Shown: one piece after another, positions 17,153 to 28,778 of the stretch
Position numbering within the stretch: the stretch's first letter is position 1
How the letters are laid out: every line of letters starts with the position of its first letter
Assembly (NCBI RefSeq): GCF_001424265.1
Contig: NZ_LMOV01000007.1
Coordinates: 1 to 64,000, forward strand
Origin: Acidovorax sp. Leaf160
GTDB lineage: Bacteria > Pseudomonadota > Gammaproteobacteria > Burkholderiales > Burkholderiaceae_C
Direction of reading: 5' to 3'
Length of the DNA stretch: 64,000 nucleotides
Notes under the pieces: generated by a model
The model's input: only the letters and a program-made list of their open reading frames with translations
Told to the model about the DNA's origin: nothing
The model's database searches: none
Position numbers and translations under genes: made by a program

Positions 17153-17183
17153 TTGCGGATTCGCATGGGTTTTTACTTATAAT
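17153..17183 (+). promoter_or_regulatory. Putative atp operon promoter
   Basis: A perfect TATAAT is at 17178-17183, with a TTGCGG -35-like element at 17153-17158 (19-base spacer, slightly long). The start would fall near 17190, about 40 bases before the atpI ATG. Confidence 0.55.
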
Positions 17184-17228
17184 CAGGGGCTTTGTGAAAG
17201 TTTCGGTCTTCAAGGCGAGCGGCATTCC

Positions 17229-17705
17229 ATGACGAAATCAACCGCTCCCGTAACGGAAACTGAGGCTCAGGATGCCGACTTCAAGCCCCTGACTGCGCAA
17301 GAAGCGCACCAGTGGCGGCAACGCAATCCACCGATTTCTGTCTGGCGGATCGTTGGCTGTCAGGCCCTGGTCGGTATCGCCGTAGCCTTGCTGGCTTGGC
17401 TGGTGTCCGGCAAGCCCCACGTCGCCTGGTCTGCCGCTTACGGCGCGCTGGCCGTCGTTATTCCTGCTGCCCTGTTCGCCAGGGGTATGGCGCGTCAGCG
17501 GGCTTCCGCGGGTGCCGTGCTGGTGGGGCTGATGGGGTGGGAGTTGGTGAAGATTGCAATGACCGTCGCCATGCTGGCGGCGGCGTCCCGGCTGGTGCCG
17601 GAGCTGAGCTGGCTGGCGCTGCTGGTCGGCATGGTAGTGACGATGAAAACGTACTGGATCGCGCTCATAGTGCGGCCCGGTGTTCGCAAACCGGTTGATA
17701 TTTGA
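17229..17705 (+). CDS. atpI: ATP synthase subunit I
   Basis: A 158-residue membrane protein with a hydrophilic N-terminus (about 40 residues) and four hydrophobic segments (GCQALVGIAVALLAWLV, AAYGALAVVIPAALF, VLVGLMGWELVKIAMT, LALLVGMVVTM). AtpI is thought to help assembly of the c-ring. It opens the operon, 15 bases before atpB. Confidence 0.9.
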   Translation: MTKSTAPVTETEAQDADFKPLTAQEAHQWRQRNPPISVWRIVGCQALVGIAVALLAWLVSGKPHVAWSAAYGALAVVIPAALFARGMARQRASAGAVLVGLMGWELVKIAMTVAMLAAASRLVPELSWLALLVGMVVTMKTYWIALIVRPGVRKPVDI

Positions 17706-17720
17706 GAGAAGAGTTGTCCG

Positions 17721-18599
17721 ATGGCCGCAGAAGCGCACGCCCCGACTGCCAGTGAATACATCGTTCACCACTTGCAGCATCTCCAGAACATCAAGCAGAA
17801 GTCCATCGTCGATTTCTCCGTGGTGAACTACGACTCCGTCATCGTGGGTTTGGTTCTCGGTGTGATCGCTCTGTTCACGTTCTGGATGTGCGCCCGCAAG
17901 GCCACCTCCGGCGTGCCGGGCCGTTTCCAGGCTGCGGTGGAGATCCTGGTCGAAATGGTGGACAACCAGGCCAAGGCCAACATCCACAATGCCGAGAGCC
18001 GCAAGTTCATCGCGCCGCTGGCGCTGACCGTGTTCGTCTGGATCTTTCTGATGAACGCCATGGACATGCTGCCGGTCGACCTGCTGCCCGCCATCTGGGC
18101 GCAGATCTACGGCGCCGCCGGCCATGATCCGCACCATGCCTACCTGCGTGTCGTGCCGACCGCCGACCTGTCCACCACGCTGGGCCTGTCCTTCGCCGTG
18201 CTGGTGCTGTGCCTGTATTACAGCGTGAAGATCAAGGGCCTGGGCGGCTGGGCGCACGAACTGGTTACCGCGCCTTTCGGCACCAGCAAGAATCCCATCT
18301 TCGCCCTGATCCTGGGCGTGGTGAATCTGCTCATGCAGATCATTGAATACGTTGCCAAGACGGTGTCGCACGGTATGCGGCTGTTCGGCAACATGTACGC
18401 TGGTGAGTTGGTGTTCATGCTGATCGCCCTGATGGGCGGCGCGGCAGCCATGTCGCTTTCCGGTGTGTTGCTCCCCCTGGGGCACATCATTGCGGGCTCT
18501 ATCTGGGCGATCTTCCACATTCTGGTGATCACCCTGCAGGCCTTCATCTTCATGATGCTTGCGCTGATCTACCTCGGCCAGGCGCATGACGCTCACTGA
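17721..18599 (+). CDS. atpB: ATP synthase Fo subunit a
   Basis: Subunit a, 292 residues, an integral membrane protein forming the proton half-channels with the c-ring. The conserved helix KTVSHGMRLFGNMYAGELVF carries the essential Arg. The N-terminus (TASEYIVHHLQHLQ) faces outside in the family. It is 15 bases after atpI. Confidence 0.97.
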   Translation: MAAEAHAPTASEYIVHHLQHLQNIKQKSIVDFSVVNYDSVIVGLVLGVIALFTFWMCARKATSGVPGRFQAAVEILVEMVDNQAKANIHNAESRKFIAPLALTVFVWIFLMNAMDMLPVDLLPAIWAQIYGAAGHDPHHAYLRVVPTADLSTTLGLSFAVLVLCLYYSVKIKGLGGWAHELVTAPFGTSKNPIFALILGVVNLLMQIIEYVAKTVSHGMRLFGNMYAGELVFMLIALMGGAAAMSLSGVLLPLGHIIAGSIWAIFHILVITLQAFIFMMLALIYLGQAHDAH

Positions 18600-18909
<310 letters not shown>

Positions 18910-18943
18910 GCTCCGTTCAACGCCCAAATAGAAAGGTGTTGCC

Positions 18944-19414
18944 GTGAGTATCAACGCGACCCTGTTCGTTCAGGCCATCGTCTTTCTGATCCTGGTGCTG
19001 TTCACGATGAAGTTCGTGTGGCCCCCGATCGCGAAGGCGCTGGATGAGCGAGCCCAGAAAATCGCCGATGGCCTCGCTGCCGCCGACCGCGCCAAGTCCG
19101 AACTCACCGCTGTGAACCAGCGCGTGGAAAAGGAACTGGCCCAGACGCGCAACGAGACGGCATCGCGGATCGCGGACGCCGACCGCCGCGCTCAGGCCAT
19201 CATCGAAGAAGCCAAGGCGCGAGCCACGGAAGAGGGCAACAAGATCGTTGCCGCCGCCCGTGCAGATGCCGAGCAGCAAACCATCCAGGCCCGCGAAGCC
19301 CTGCGTGAGCAGGTCGCGGCCCTGGCGGTGAAGGGTGCCGAGCAGATCCTCCGCAAGGAAGTCAATGCCGGCGTCCACGCGGATCTGCTGAACCGCCTGA
19401 AGACCGAGCTGTAA
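18944..19414 (+). CDS. atpF: ATP synthase Fo subunit b
   Basis: Subunit b, 156 residues. One N-terminal membrane helix (about residues 5-25) leads into a long charged, coiled-coil stalk rich in Ala, Glu and Arg, the peripheral stator. It starts with GTG at 18944 ([14 protein letters not shown]). Confidence 0.97.
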   Translation: MSINATLFVQAIVFLILVLFTMKFVWPPIAKALDERAQKIADGLAAADRAKSELTAVNQRVEKELAQTRNETASRIADADRRAQAIIEEAKARATEEGNKIVAAARADAEQQTIQAREALREQVAALAVKGAEQILRKEVNAGVHADLLNRLKTEL

Positions 19415-19427
19415 GGAGCGCGCAACC

Positions 19428-19973
19428 ATGGCAGAACTCGCCACCATTGCCCGCCCTTACGCGGAAGCGCTCTTCAAGGCCAGCACCGCCACGCCGGGCA
19501 CTGACCTGAACGGCACCGTCGCCTGGGTGGAAGAGATGGCGGCGATTGCCGCCAACCCGCAGTTGCGCCAGCTCGCAGAGAACCCCAAGGTGACGTCGGA
19601 CCAGGTGTTCGACGTGATCGCGGGTGTGGTGCGCAACCTGCTGCCCGATGCGGCGCGCAACTTCCTGCGCGTGATCATCGACAACGGCCGGGTGGACGCA
19701 CTGCCTGAAGTGGCGACGCAGTTTCGCGCGCTGGTCAACCAGCGCAACGGCTCTTCCGATGCCGTGGTGTACAGCGCCTTCCCGCTGGATGCCACCGCTC
19801 TGGCGGGCCTGGATGCAGCGCTGGAAAAGCGCTTCGGCCGCAAGCTGAGTGTCTCTTCGGTCCAGGTGGACGAATCCCTGATCGGCGGCATTCGCGTAGT
19901 GGTGGGTGACGAGGTGCTGGACACCTCGGTCAAAGCCCGTCTGGAACAAATGAAAGCGGCCCTCACTGCGTAA
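19428..19973 (+). CDS. atpH: ATP synthase F1 subunit delta
   Basis: Delta, 181 residues. It caps F1 and holds the peripheral stalk. N-terminal [13 protein letters not shown] and C-terminal [20 protein letters not shown] are typical. It is 13 bases after atpF with an AAGGAG site. Confidence 0.97.
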   Translation: MAELATIARPYAEALFKASTATPGTDLNGTVAWVEEMAAIAANPQLRQLAENPKVTSDQVFDVIAGVVRNLLPDAARNFLRVIIDNGRVDALPEVATQFRALVNQRNGSSDAVVYSAFPLDATALAGLDAALEKRFGRKLSVSSVQVDESLIGGIRVVVGDEVLDTSVKARLEQMKAALTA

Positions 19974-20016
19974 GCGGCTTGAGGTCTGGGCTAACCAAAG
20001 AAAGAAGGAAAGAGTC

Positions 20017-21570
20017 ATGCAACTCAATCCCGCAGAAATTTCTGAACTGATCAAGAGCCGCATCGAAGGTCTGGCAGCGAGCAGCGACATCCGCAACCAG
20101 GGCACCGTGGTGTCGGTGTCGGACGGTATCGTGCGCGTGCATGGCCTGTCGGACGTGATGCAGGGCGAAATGCTCGAGTTCCCCGCCACGCAGGACGGCC
20201 AGCCTTCCTACGGCCTGGCGCTGAACCTCGAGCGCGACTCCGTCGGCGCCGTGATCCTGGGCGAGTACGAACACATCTCCGAAGGCGACACCGTCAAGTG
20301 CACGGGCCGCATTCTGGAAGTGCCCGTGGGTCCCGAACTGGTGGGCCGCGTGGTCAACGCGCTGGGCCAGCCGATCGACGGCAAGGGTCCCATCAACGCC
20401 AAGCTGACGGACGTGATCGAAAAGGTCGCTCCCGGCGTGATCGCCCGGAAGTCCGTGGACCAGCCGCTGCAGACCGGTCTGAAGTCCATCGACTCGATGG
20501 TGCCCGTGGGCCGTGGCCAGCGCGAGCTGATCATCGGTGACCGCCAGACCGGCAAGACGGCCGTCGCCATCGACGCCATCATTGCCCAGAAGGGCCAGGG
20601 CGTGACGTGTATCTACGTCGCCATCGGCCAGAAGGCTTCCTCCATCAAGAACGTCGTGCGTGCCCTCGAGCAGGCCGGCGCCATGGAATACACCATCGTG
20701 GTGGCGGCATCGGCCTCCGAATCGGCGGCCATGCAGTACGTGTCGGCCTATTCCGGCTGCACGATGGGCGAATATTTCCGCGATCGCGGCGAAGACGCCC
20801 TGATCGTCTATGACGACCTGTCCAAGCAAGCCGTGGCCTACCGCCAGGTCTCGCTGCTGCTGCGCCGCCCACCAGGCCGCGAAGCCTATCCTGGCGACGT
20901 GTTCTATCTCCACAGCCGTCTGCTGGAGCGTGCAGCCCGCGTGAACGCCGACTACGTCGAAGCCTTCACCAAGGGTGAAGTCAAGGGCAAGACGGGTTCG
21001 CTGACGGCGCTGCCGATCATCGAAACGCAAGCCGGCGACGTGTCCGCCTTCGTTCCGACGAACGTGATCTCGATCACGGACGGCCAGATCTTCCTGGAAA
21101 CCAGCCTGTTCAACGCAGGTATCCGCCCCGCCATCAACGCCGGTATCTCGGTGTCGCGCGTCGGTGGTGCAGCCCAGACCAAGATCATCAAGAGCCTGTC
21201 CGGCGGTATCCGTACCGATCTGGCCCAGTACCGTGAGCTGGCTGCCTTCGCGCAGTTCGCATCCGACCTGGACGAAGCCACCCGCAAGCAGCTGGACCGC
21301 GGTGCCCGCGTGACCGAGCTGCTGAAGCAGGCCCAGTACAGCCCGCTGCCCATCTCGCTGATGGGTGCCACGCTGTTCGCGGTGAACAAGGGCTTCATGG
21401 ACGACATCGAAGTGAAGAAGGTGCTCGACTTCGAACACGGCCTGCACCAGTTCCTGAAGACCAGCCATGGCGCTTTGCTCGCCAAGCTGGAGCAGGCCAA
21501 GGCCATGGACAAGGACGCAGAAGCCGAGCTGACGGCTGCGATCACCGCGTTCAAGAAGTCGTTCGCCTAA
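20017..21570 (+). CDS. atpA: ATP synthase F1 subunit alpha
   Basis: Alpha, 517 residues. The nucleotide-binding P-loop is [13 protein letters not shown], followed by the [13 protein letters not shown] segment and the conserved Arg-containing C-terminal part of the catalytic interface. It starts [17 protein letters not shown] behind an AAGAAAGGAAAG site. Confidence 0.98.
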   Translation: MQLNPAEISELIKSRIEGLAASSDIRNQGTVVSVSDGIVRVHGLSDVMQGEMLEFPATQDGQPSYGLALNLERDSVGAVILGEYEHISEGDTVKCTGRILEVPVGPELVGRVVNALGQPIDGKGPINAKLTDVIEKVAPGVIARKSVDQPLQTGLKSIDSMVPVGRGQRELIIGDRQTGKTAVAIDAIIAQKGQGVTCIYVAIGQKASSIKNVVRALEQAGAMEYTIVVAASASESAAMQYVSAYSGCTMGEYFRDRGEDALIVYDDLSKQAVAYRQVSLLLRRPPGREAYPGDVFYLHSRLLERAARVNADYVEAFTKGEVKGKTGSLTALPIIETQAGDVSAFVPTNVISITDGQIFLETSLFNAGIRPAINAGISVSRVGGAAQTKIIKSLSGGIRTDLAQYRELAAFAQFASDLDEATRKQLDRGARVTELLKQAQYSPLPISLMGATLFAVNKGFMDDIEVKKVLDFEHGLHQFLKTSHGALLAKLEQAKAMDKDAEAELTAAITAFKKSFA

Positions 21571-21588
21571 ACCGAACGAGGAAACCTC

Positions 21589-22458
21589 ATGGCAGCAGGC
21601 AAGGAAATACGCGGCAAGATCAAATCGGTGGAGAACACCAAGAAGATCACCAAGGCCATGGAAATGGTGGCCGCATCCAAGATGCGCAAGGCGCAGGACC
21701 GGATGCGCGCTGCCCGTCCCTACAGCGACAAGATCCGCAACATCGCGGCCAACCTCGGTCAGGCCAATCCGGAATACGTGCATCCTTTCATGAAGGAAAA
21801 CACGGACGCCAAGGTGGCCGGCATGATCGTGGTGACGACCGACAAGGGCCTGTGCGGCGGCATGAACACCAACGTGTTGCGTGCCGTGACGACCCAGTTG
21901 CGCGACCTGCAGTCCGCTGGCGTGTCCACCGAAGCCGTGGCCATTGGCAACAAGGGTCTGGGCTTCCTGAACCGTGTCGGCGCCAAGGTGGTTTCGCACG
22001 TCACGGGCCTGGGCGACACGCCGCATCTCGACAAGCTCATCGGCCCCGTGAAGGTGCTGCTCGACGCTTATGCCGAAGGCAAGATCAACGCGGTGTACCT
22101 CAGCTACACCAAGTTCATCAACACCATGAAGCAGGAATCGGTGGTGGAGCGTCTGCTCCCCCTGTCCTCCGAGCAGATGCAGGCCGATGCCACCGAGCAC
22201 GGCTGGGATTACATCTACGAGCCCGATGCACAGAGCGTCATCGACGAGCTGCTGGTTCGCTATGTCGAATCGCTGATCTATCAGGCCGTGGCTGAAAACA
22301 TGGCGTCCGAGCAGTCGGCGCGGATGGTGGCCATGAAGGCTGCCACCGACAACGCTGGCAGCGTCATCGGCGAGTTGAAGCTGGTCTACAACAAGACGCG
22401 TCAGGCGGCGATCACGAAGGAACTGTCCGAGATCGTGTCCGGTGCCGCCGCTGTGTAA
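21589..22458 (+). CDS. atpG: ATP synthase F1 subunit gamma
   Basis: Gamma, 289 residues, the rotating central shaft. The N-terminal helix ([24 protein letters not shown]) and the C-terminal helix ([23 protein letters not shown]) form the coiled coil inside F1. [11 protein letters not shown] is a family motif. It is 18 bases after atpA. Confidence 0.98.
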   Translation: MAAGKEIRGKIKSVENTKKITKAMEMVAASKMRKAQDRMRAARPYSDKIRNIAANLGQANPEYVHPFMKENTDAKVAGMIVVTTDKGLCGGMNTNVLRAVTTQLRDLQSAGVSTEAVAIGNKGLGFLNRVGAKVVSHVTGLGDTPHLDKLIGPVKVLLDAYAEGKINAVYLSYTKFINTMKQESVVERLLPLSSEQMQADATEHGWDYIYEPDAQSVIDELLVRYVESLIYQAVAENMASEQSARMVAMKAATDNAGSVIGELKLVYNKTRQAAITKELSEIVSGAAAV

Positions 22459-23925
<1,467 letters not shown>

Positions 23926-24059
23926 GCCTGCCGGGGCGGCCGGGCGCCTGCCCTCGGCGTGTGGACGGTCTTCGAGCCTTTCACTGCGCCGGGTGGCCCG
24001 AGTGCCGAGTGCCGCAACGACCGCTTGCTCCCACTTTTTGAACATTGAAGGAACGACCC

Positions 24060-24479
24060 ATGGCCAACACCTTTCACGTCGATGTCGTCAGCGCCGAGGA
24101 GTCCATCTTCTCGGGCGAGGCGCGCTTCGTGGCGCTGCCGGGCGAAGCGGGTGAGCTGGGCATCCTGCCCAAGCACACGCCCCTGATCACGCGCATCAAG
24201 CCCGGTTCCGTGCGCATCGAACTGGCCGACGGCAATGAAGAGTTCGTCTTCGTCGCCGGCGGCATCCTGGAAGTGCAACCCGACCGCGTGACCGTGCTGT
24301 CCGACACCGCCATCCGCGGCAAGGACCTGGACGACGAAAAGGCCAGCGCCGCCAAGGCCGCCGCCGAAGAAGCGCTCAAGAACGCCAAGAGCGATCTCGA
24401 CCTGGCCAAGGCCCAGTCCGAGCTGGCCGTCATGGCCGCCCAGATCGCCGCGCTGCGCCGCTTCCGTCAGAAGCGCTGA
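24060..24479 (+). CDS. atpC: ATP synthase F1 subunit epsilon
   Basis: Epsilon, 139 residues: an N-terminal beta-barrel (residues 1-85, [17 protein letters not shown]) and a two-helix C-terminal domain that can inhibit hydrolysis. The start is the ATG of MANTFHVD at 24060, with AAGGAACG just before it. A 134-base spacer separates it from atpD, longer than elsewhere in the operon. It is the last gene, before a terminator. Confidence 0.96.
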   Translation: MANTFHVDVVSAEESIFSGEARFVALPGEAGELGILPKHTPLITRIKPGSVRIELADGNEEFVFVAGGILEVQPDRVTVLSDTAIRGKDLDDEKASAAKAAAEEALKNAKSDLDLAKAQSELAVMAAQIAALRRFRQKR

Positions 24480-24552
24480 GCCTGGCTGGGCTGCACCCGC
24501 CACCGCAGGCCTGCAACCCGGGCTTTGCGCTCTGGCAGGCAGCAACGCAAAC

Positions 24553-24579
24553 AAAGCCGCCCCTCCGGGCGGCTTTTTT
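24553..24579 (+). terminator. Rho-independent terminator of the atp operon
   Basis: AAAGCCGCCC (24553-24562) and GGGCGGCTTT (24567-24576) pair around a CTCC loop and run into six Ts. It stands about 75 bases after the atpC stop. Confidence 0.92.
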
Positions 24580-24766
24580 CATGGGGAGGGGGTTCGGCCG
24601 TTCGACGACCGGTGACTGCAGGTGGCCCATCGCCCATCGCCCATCGCTATCGAGGCCGCTACCCGGGGGCGCCGCCACTGCCGGCCTGGCAAGGTCACGG
24701 CGTAATGGGCGGCCGGGTCCCCAGCCCTCGCGCTGGCGGGATGTGGGGCGGGAGGCCCCGCCTGCC

Positions 24767-25432
24767 TCAGTCCGCGCGGCCCGCCCGGCGCGACATCACC
24801 GGGGCATCTGGCAGTCCCTCATCGGCGCCTCCGCCCACGACCGCGCCCGATCCCCCCGTTGCAGCTTCTGCTTGCACAGCGGGGAAGTGCTCAACCAGCA
24901 GCGCCGACACCTCTGCCAGCGCCTCCGTCAGCCCTTCTTCGTGGCGACGTGCGCGGAAGGCCGCTCCCATGTCAGCCACCAGGTCGCGCCACGCTTGCGG
25001 GGGGATGACCCGGGCCAGGGCGCGGTCGGCCACGATCTCGATGGCATGGTCGGCATGCAGCAGGTAGATCAGCACGCCGTTGTTGTGCTCCGTGTCCCAG
25101 ACGCGCAGCTTGCCGAACTGGGTCACGGCCCGCTCGCGCGCGCAGGCGCCGCGCAGCAGGTACGACCACGGTAGGCCGCCCTCGATGCAGATGCGGATCT
25201 GACCGGTGTGCCGCCGCTCGCTGGCGGCCACGCGGCGTGTCAGCCGCTCCAGCGCGTCGTCGGGTAGCGCTCGGCGCACGGCGCCTTCGGACCAGCGATG
25301 GCGGCACATGCGCGCCAGCCGTTGCCAGATGGACGGAGCAGCAGGAGCCGCCGGCCGGCGCAGGTCGGCGCCGCCGGGCTTGGCTGCGGAAGAGGAAGAG
25401 GAAGAGGATGAACCGTCGGGTGTCTTCGCCAT
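24767..25432 (-). CDS. TPM-domain protein
   Basis: A 221-residue protein with a low-complexity Ser and Ala/Pro-rich N-terminus (residues 8-35), then a TPM-type domain (ERLTRRVAASERRHTGQIRICIE, TEHNNGVLIYLLHADHAIEIVAD). The domain family is related to the thylakoid TLP18.3 phosphatase fold and often accompanies LemA. No signal peptide is seen, unlike its neighbour. It is nine bases after the second TPM gene, so it is the third gene of a lemA operon. Its biochemical function is not known. Confidence 0.85.
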   Translation of the reverse strand: MAKTPDGSSSSSSSSAAKPGGADLRRPAAPAAPSIWQRLARMCRHRWSEGAVRRALPDDALERLTRRVAASERRHTGQIRICIEGGLPWSYLLRGACARERAVTQFGKLRVWDTEHNNGVLIYLLHADHAIEIVADRALARVIPPQAWRDLVADMGAAFRARRHEEGLTEALAEVSALLVEHFPAVQAEAATGGSGAVVGGGADEGLPDAPVMSRRAGRAD

Positions 25433-25441
25433 GGCCTGCCC

Positions 25442-26404
25442 CTACCAATCGCCGGAGGCGCCACCGCCCCCGAAGTCGCCGCCGCCGCCGGAGCTGAAAC
25501 CGCCGCCGCCGCCACCGCTACCCCCGGAGCCGAAGCCGCCGCCCCAGCCCCCCATGCCGGCGCCTCCGGCCCAGCCGCCCAGGCCGCCGGCAGCACCGCC
25601 GCCGCCCCCGCCATGCCAGACGGTGCCCGTGCGGCCACCGAAGAGCCAGGTATAGAGCAGCGCCAGCACGGTGACGCCGCCCGCGATGAGCAGGCTGGAG
25701 GTGACCAGCAGGGCCAGCCCGCCGGCACCGCCGCCCACCAGCAGACCGCCCAGCCCCTTGCCGAAGATGCGGCGGGCGAGCGGGCCGCCTACCATCACGC
25801 CGAAGAACAGGAACACCGCCAGGTCCGTCCAATCGAAGCCGTCTCCCGGCTGCGCCTTGCCGGAGCGCTGGTGCGTGTCGCCAGGCACCGGCAGCCCTTC
25901 CCCGGCGATGCGGGCCTCGATCTGATTGACCGCCGCCGTGAGCCCGCCCGCGAAGTCGTTCTGCTGGAAGCGGGGCTTCATGGCGCTGTCGATGATGCGG
26001 GCGGCAGCGATGTCGGGCAGCGCGCCTTCCAGCGCCTTGGCGACCTCGATGCGCATCTTGCGGTCTTGCTGGGCCACCAGCACGATGACGCCGTCGCCCA
26101 CGTCGCGCCGGCCGATCTTCCACTGGTTGGCCACGCGGTTGGCATAGGCCGCGATGTCTTCGGGGCGGGTGGTCTGCACCATCAGCACCACCACCTGCGA
26201 GCCATGCCGCTGCTCGATGCCGGCCAGCCGCGTGTCCAGCGCCTGGCGGTCGGTGGCCGACAGGATGCCGGTGGGGTCGATTACGCGCGCCGACAGCGGC
26301 GGCACCGGCAGCAGCGCCTGCGCCGCGGCCGAGGGCGGGGCCAGCCAGCCTGTAGCTATCAAAAGTATAGCTAGAAGTGCTTGCAGTACCGGCGCGAATG
26401 GCAT
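25442..26404 (-). CDS. YgcG-like TPM-domain membrane protein
   Basis: A 320-residue exported protein. Residues 1-28 are a signal peptide; 38-165 a TPM domain (VIDPTGILSATDRQALDTRL, VGDGVIVLVAQQDRKMRIEV); 190-265 one to three hydrophobic segments; and the rest a Gly/Ser-rich tail ending in SGGGGDFGGGGASGDW, typical of YgcG proteins. It lies between lemA and another TPM gene. The dispersed repeat at 26353-26373 lies inside the signal-peptide codons. Role unknown; partnership with LemA is inferred from conserved neighbourhood. Confidence 0.9.
   Translation of the reverse strand: MPFAPVLQALLAILLIATGWLAPPSAAAQALLPVPPLSARVIDPTGILSATDRQALDTRLAGIEQRHGSQVVVLMVQTTRPEDIAAYANRVANQWKIGRRDVGDGVIVLVAQQDRKMRIEVAKALEGALPDIAAARIIDSAMKPRFQQNDFAGGLTAAVNQIEARIAGEGLPVPGDTHQRSGKAQPGDGFDWTDLAVFLFFGVMVGGPLARRIFGKGLGGLLVGGGAGGLALLVTSSLLIAGGVTVLALLYTWLFGGRTGTVWHGGGGGGAAGGLGGWAGGAGMGGWGGGFGSGGSGGGGGGFSSGGGGDFGGGGASGDW
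26353..26373. repeat. Dispersed GCTAT/ATAGC repeat, copy C, inside a gene
   Basis: An imperfect palindrome, TAGCTATC...GTATAGCTA, of the same family as copies A, B, D and E. It is read on the minus strand as codons for the hydrophobic core of the signal peptide (LLAILLIATG) of the YgcG-like protein, so it has been taken into the reading frame. Confidence 0.6.
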
Positions 26405-26426
26405 GTTTGGCCCTGAACCGAGTGCG

Positions 26427-27029
26427 TCAGGGGCGCGAGGCCGCCGGGCGCGAGAAGTCCACCGTCGGCGGCGTGCTGATCTGCGCCTCGTTCTGCACGG
26501 TGAAGCTGGGCTTGGGGTCGTAGCTGAAGACCTTGGCGGTCAGGTTGGTGGGAAAGCTGCGGGCCAGCACGTTGTATTCCTGCACGGTCTGGATGTAGCG
26601 GTTGCGCGCCACGGTGATGCGGTTCTCGGTGCCCTCCAGCGTCACGCGCAGATCGCGGAACGCCTGGTTGGCCTGCAGCTGCGGGTACCGCTCGGCGACG
26701 ACCATCAGCCGCGACAGTGCGCCCGACAGCTCACCCTGCGCCTGCTGGAACTTGTTGAAAGCCTCCGGGTTGTTCAGCGTCTCGGGCGTCACCTGGATCG
26801 ACGTGGCCTTGGCGCGCGCTTCGACCACGCGGGTCAGCGTGTCCTGCTCGAAGGCCGCCTCGCCCTTGACCGTGGCGACGATATTGGGCACCAGGTCGGC
26901 GCGCCGCTGGTACTGGTTGAGAACCTCGCTCCAGGCCGCCTTGGATTGCTCGTCCAGGCGCTGGAAGTCGTTGTAGCCGCAGCCCGAGAGGGAGAGCACG
27001 GCGGCAAGCAGGGCGAAAAGACGTTTCAT
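26427..27029 (-). CDS. lemA: LemA family protein
   Basis: LemA family, 200 residues. The N-terminus MKRLFALLAAVLSLSGC is a lipoprotein signal (LSGC). The mature part is the LemA helical core (WSEVLNQYQRRADLVPNIV, LEGTENRITVARNRYIQ, NVLARSFPTN). LemA proteins are membrane-anchored and of unknown biochemical function; they often sit beside TPM or protease genes, as here. The start is the ATG at 27029; the frame is open far upstream, but no signal sequence precedes this Met. Confidence 0.94.
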   Translation of the reverse strand: MKRLFALLAAVLSLSGCGYNDFQRLDEQSKAAWSEVLNQYQRRADLVPNIVATVKGEAAFEQDTLTRVVEARAKATSIQVTPETLNNPEAFNKFQQAQGELSGALSRLMVVAERYPQLQANQAFRDLRVTLEGTENRITVARNRYIQTVQEYNVLARSFPTNLTAKVFSYDPKPSFTVQNEAQISTPPTVDFSRPAASRP

Positions 27030-27184
27030 GGTGATGCCGCCCCGGCGCCGCGAAGCCGGCGACACTGCCAATGGCCACCGGGGCAAGGCGCATTGTGCCT
27101 GCTGGCTGCGGCGGCCTTTGTCCGTGACAAGGCGGGCCGCGCCTCGGACAATGGCGCATCGCCATCCACCCCCCGCGCCCGGCC

Positions 27185-27640
27185 ATGACCCGATCTTCCC
27201 TGCGCGCCGCCACGCTCGGCGGCTCCCCCGACGACACCGAATCCGCCTTCTACGACGCACTGCAGGCCGGCGACATCGACCGGCTGATGGCCTGCTGGGC
27301 GGACGACGACGAGATCGTCTGCGTGCACCCTGGCGGACCGCGGCTGCTCGGCCCCGGCGCCATTCGCTCGGCCTTCGCGGCCATGTTCGAGCACGGCACG
27401 CTGCGGGCCCGGCCGACCCAGGTGCACCGCGTGCAGGCGCTGGCCAGCGCCGTGCACAGCGTGATCGAGCGGGTGGAGGTGATGCTGCCCGACGGCCCGC
27501 GCGAGGCGGTGGTGCAGGCCACCAACGTCTATCACAAGACCGCGCAGGGCTGGCGGCTGGTGGCCCACCATGCCAGCCCCGGCACGGTACAGGCCGCCAC
27601 CGCGCCCGGGTCCACCCCACCCGCAGGCAGGCTGCACTGA
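27185..27640 (+). CDS. SnoaL/NTF2-like protein
   Basis: A 151-residue cone-shaped NTF2-fold protein of the SnoaL-like group (SAFYDALQAGDIDRLMACWADDDEIVCVHP..., then YHKTAQGWRLVAHHASP). Many relatives have no proven catalytic role. It is divergent from the lemA operon and is followed 67 bases later by the hydrolase gene. The last 15 residues are low-complexity. Confidence 0.85.
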   Translation: MTRSSLRAATLGGSPDDTESAFYDALQAGDIDRLMACWADDDEIVCVHPGGPRLLGPGAIRSAFAAMFEHGTLRARPTQVHRVQALASAVHSVIERVEVMLPDGPREAVVQATNVYHKTAQGWRLVAHHASPGTVQAATAPGSTPPAGRLH

Positions 27641-27707
27641 TTTCGGTTCCGTCCTGGATCGATGAGGTTTTGGCCCACGGGCGCCCGCCCTTTCTGCGCC
27701 TGATGCC

Positions 27708-28778
27708 ATGAAATACAGAGCGCCTGCCTGGTTGCCGGGCGGCAATGCGCAAACCATCTGGCCGGCGCTCATGGCCCGCCGCACCGTGGGGCCCGGACCG
27801 GCCTACCGCCGCGAGCGCTGGACCACGCCCGACGGCGATTTCGTGGACGTGGACTTCCTTGCGCAGGACATGGCGACCGAGCCGCCCCGGGGCTCCTCGC
27901 CTCGGCCCCTGCTGGTGTTGTTCCACGGGCTGGAGGGCTCGTCGCGCAGCCACTATGCCGAAGCCTTTGCCGACGTGGCCCGCGCGCGTGGCTGGCGCTT
28001 CGCCGTGCCGCACTTCCGCGGCTGCAGCGGCGAGCTCAACCTTGGCCCCCGCGCCTACCATTCCGGCGACCACGAAGAGATCGGCTGGCTGGTGCAGCGG
28101 CTGGCGCGGGCGGGCGGGGCGGCCGATGCGCCGCCCGGGACGCCAGCCGCGCCGGTGTGGGCCGTGGGCGTCTCGCTCGGCGGCAACGCGCTGCTGCGCT
28201 GGGCGGCCGAGGCCGGGAGCCGGGCGGCCGATCTGGTGGCTGCCGTTGCCGCCGTCAGCGCGCCCATCGACCTGGCTGCGGGCGGTGCCGCCATCGGGCG
28301 GGGCTTCAACCGGCAGGTCTACAACCGCATGTTCCTGCGCAGCATGGTGCCCAAGGCGCTGGCCAAGCTGCAGCAGCACCCGGGCCTGTTCGATCGCGAT
28401 GCGCTGCTTGCGGCGCGCGACCTCCATGCCTTCGACAACGTCTTCACGGCGCCGCTGCACGGCTTCCGCGATACCGACGACTACTGGCAGCGAGCCTCCG
28501 CCAAGCCGCTGCTGCCCGCCATCCGCGTGCCGGCGCTGGTGCTCAACGCGCTGAACGATCCGTTCGTGCCGGCCGCCAGCCTGCCCACGCCGCAGCAGGT
28601 CGGCCGGCACGTCACGCTCTGGCAGCCGGCTGGCGGCGGGCATGTCGGCTTCCCGGCCGGAGCCTTCCCGGGGCACGTGCGGGCCATGCCGGACGCGGTG
28701 GCCGACTGGCTGGCCGCGCAGGGCGCCGCCACCTACGCGCCCCTGCCGCCCGCCCAGGCAGAATCGGCCCATGGATGA
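27708..28778 (+). CDS. Alpha/beta hydrolase, YheT family
   Basis: A 356-residue alpha/beta hydrolase of the YheT type. It begins MKYRAPAWLPGGNAQTIWPAL, the usual family N-terminus. The oxyanion segment LFHGLEGSS, nucleophile Ser156 in GVSLGGNALLRW, an Asp in LNALNDPFVP and the final His in GGGHVGFP give a complete catalytic triad. Natural substrate is unknown, probably a carboxylic ester. Its end overlaps the start of the next gene (ATGGATGA). Confidence 0.92.
   Translation: MKYRAPAWLPGGNAQTIWPALMARRTVGPGPAYRRERWTTPDGDFVDVDFLAQDMATEPPRGSSPRPLLVLFHGLEGSSRSHYAEAFADVARARGWRFAVPHFRGCSGELNLGPRAYHSGDHEEIGWLVQRLARAGGAADAPPGTPAAPVWAVGVSLGGNALLRWAAEAGSRAADLVAAVAAVSAPIDLAAGGAAIGRGFNRQVYNRMFLRSMVPKALAKLQQHPGLFDRDALLAARDLHAFDNVFTAPLHGFRDTDDYWQRASAKPLLPAIRVPALVLNALNDPFVPAASLPTPQQVGRHVTLWQPAGGGHVGFPAGAFPGHVRAMPDAVADWLAAQGAATYAPLPPAQAESAHG

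Larger units (their letters stand above)
16862..17228. other. Divergent intergenic region between ybeD and atpI
   Basis: These 367 bases separate the minus-strand lipoate operon from the plus-strand ATP synthase operon. They contain a strong hairpin (17117-17142) and a promoter-like element (17153-17183) for atp. No convincing gene was found. Confidence 0.6.
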
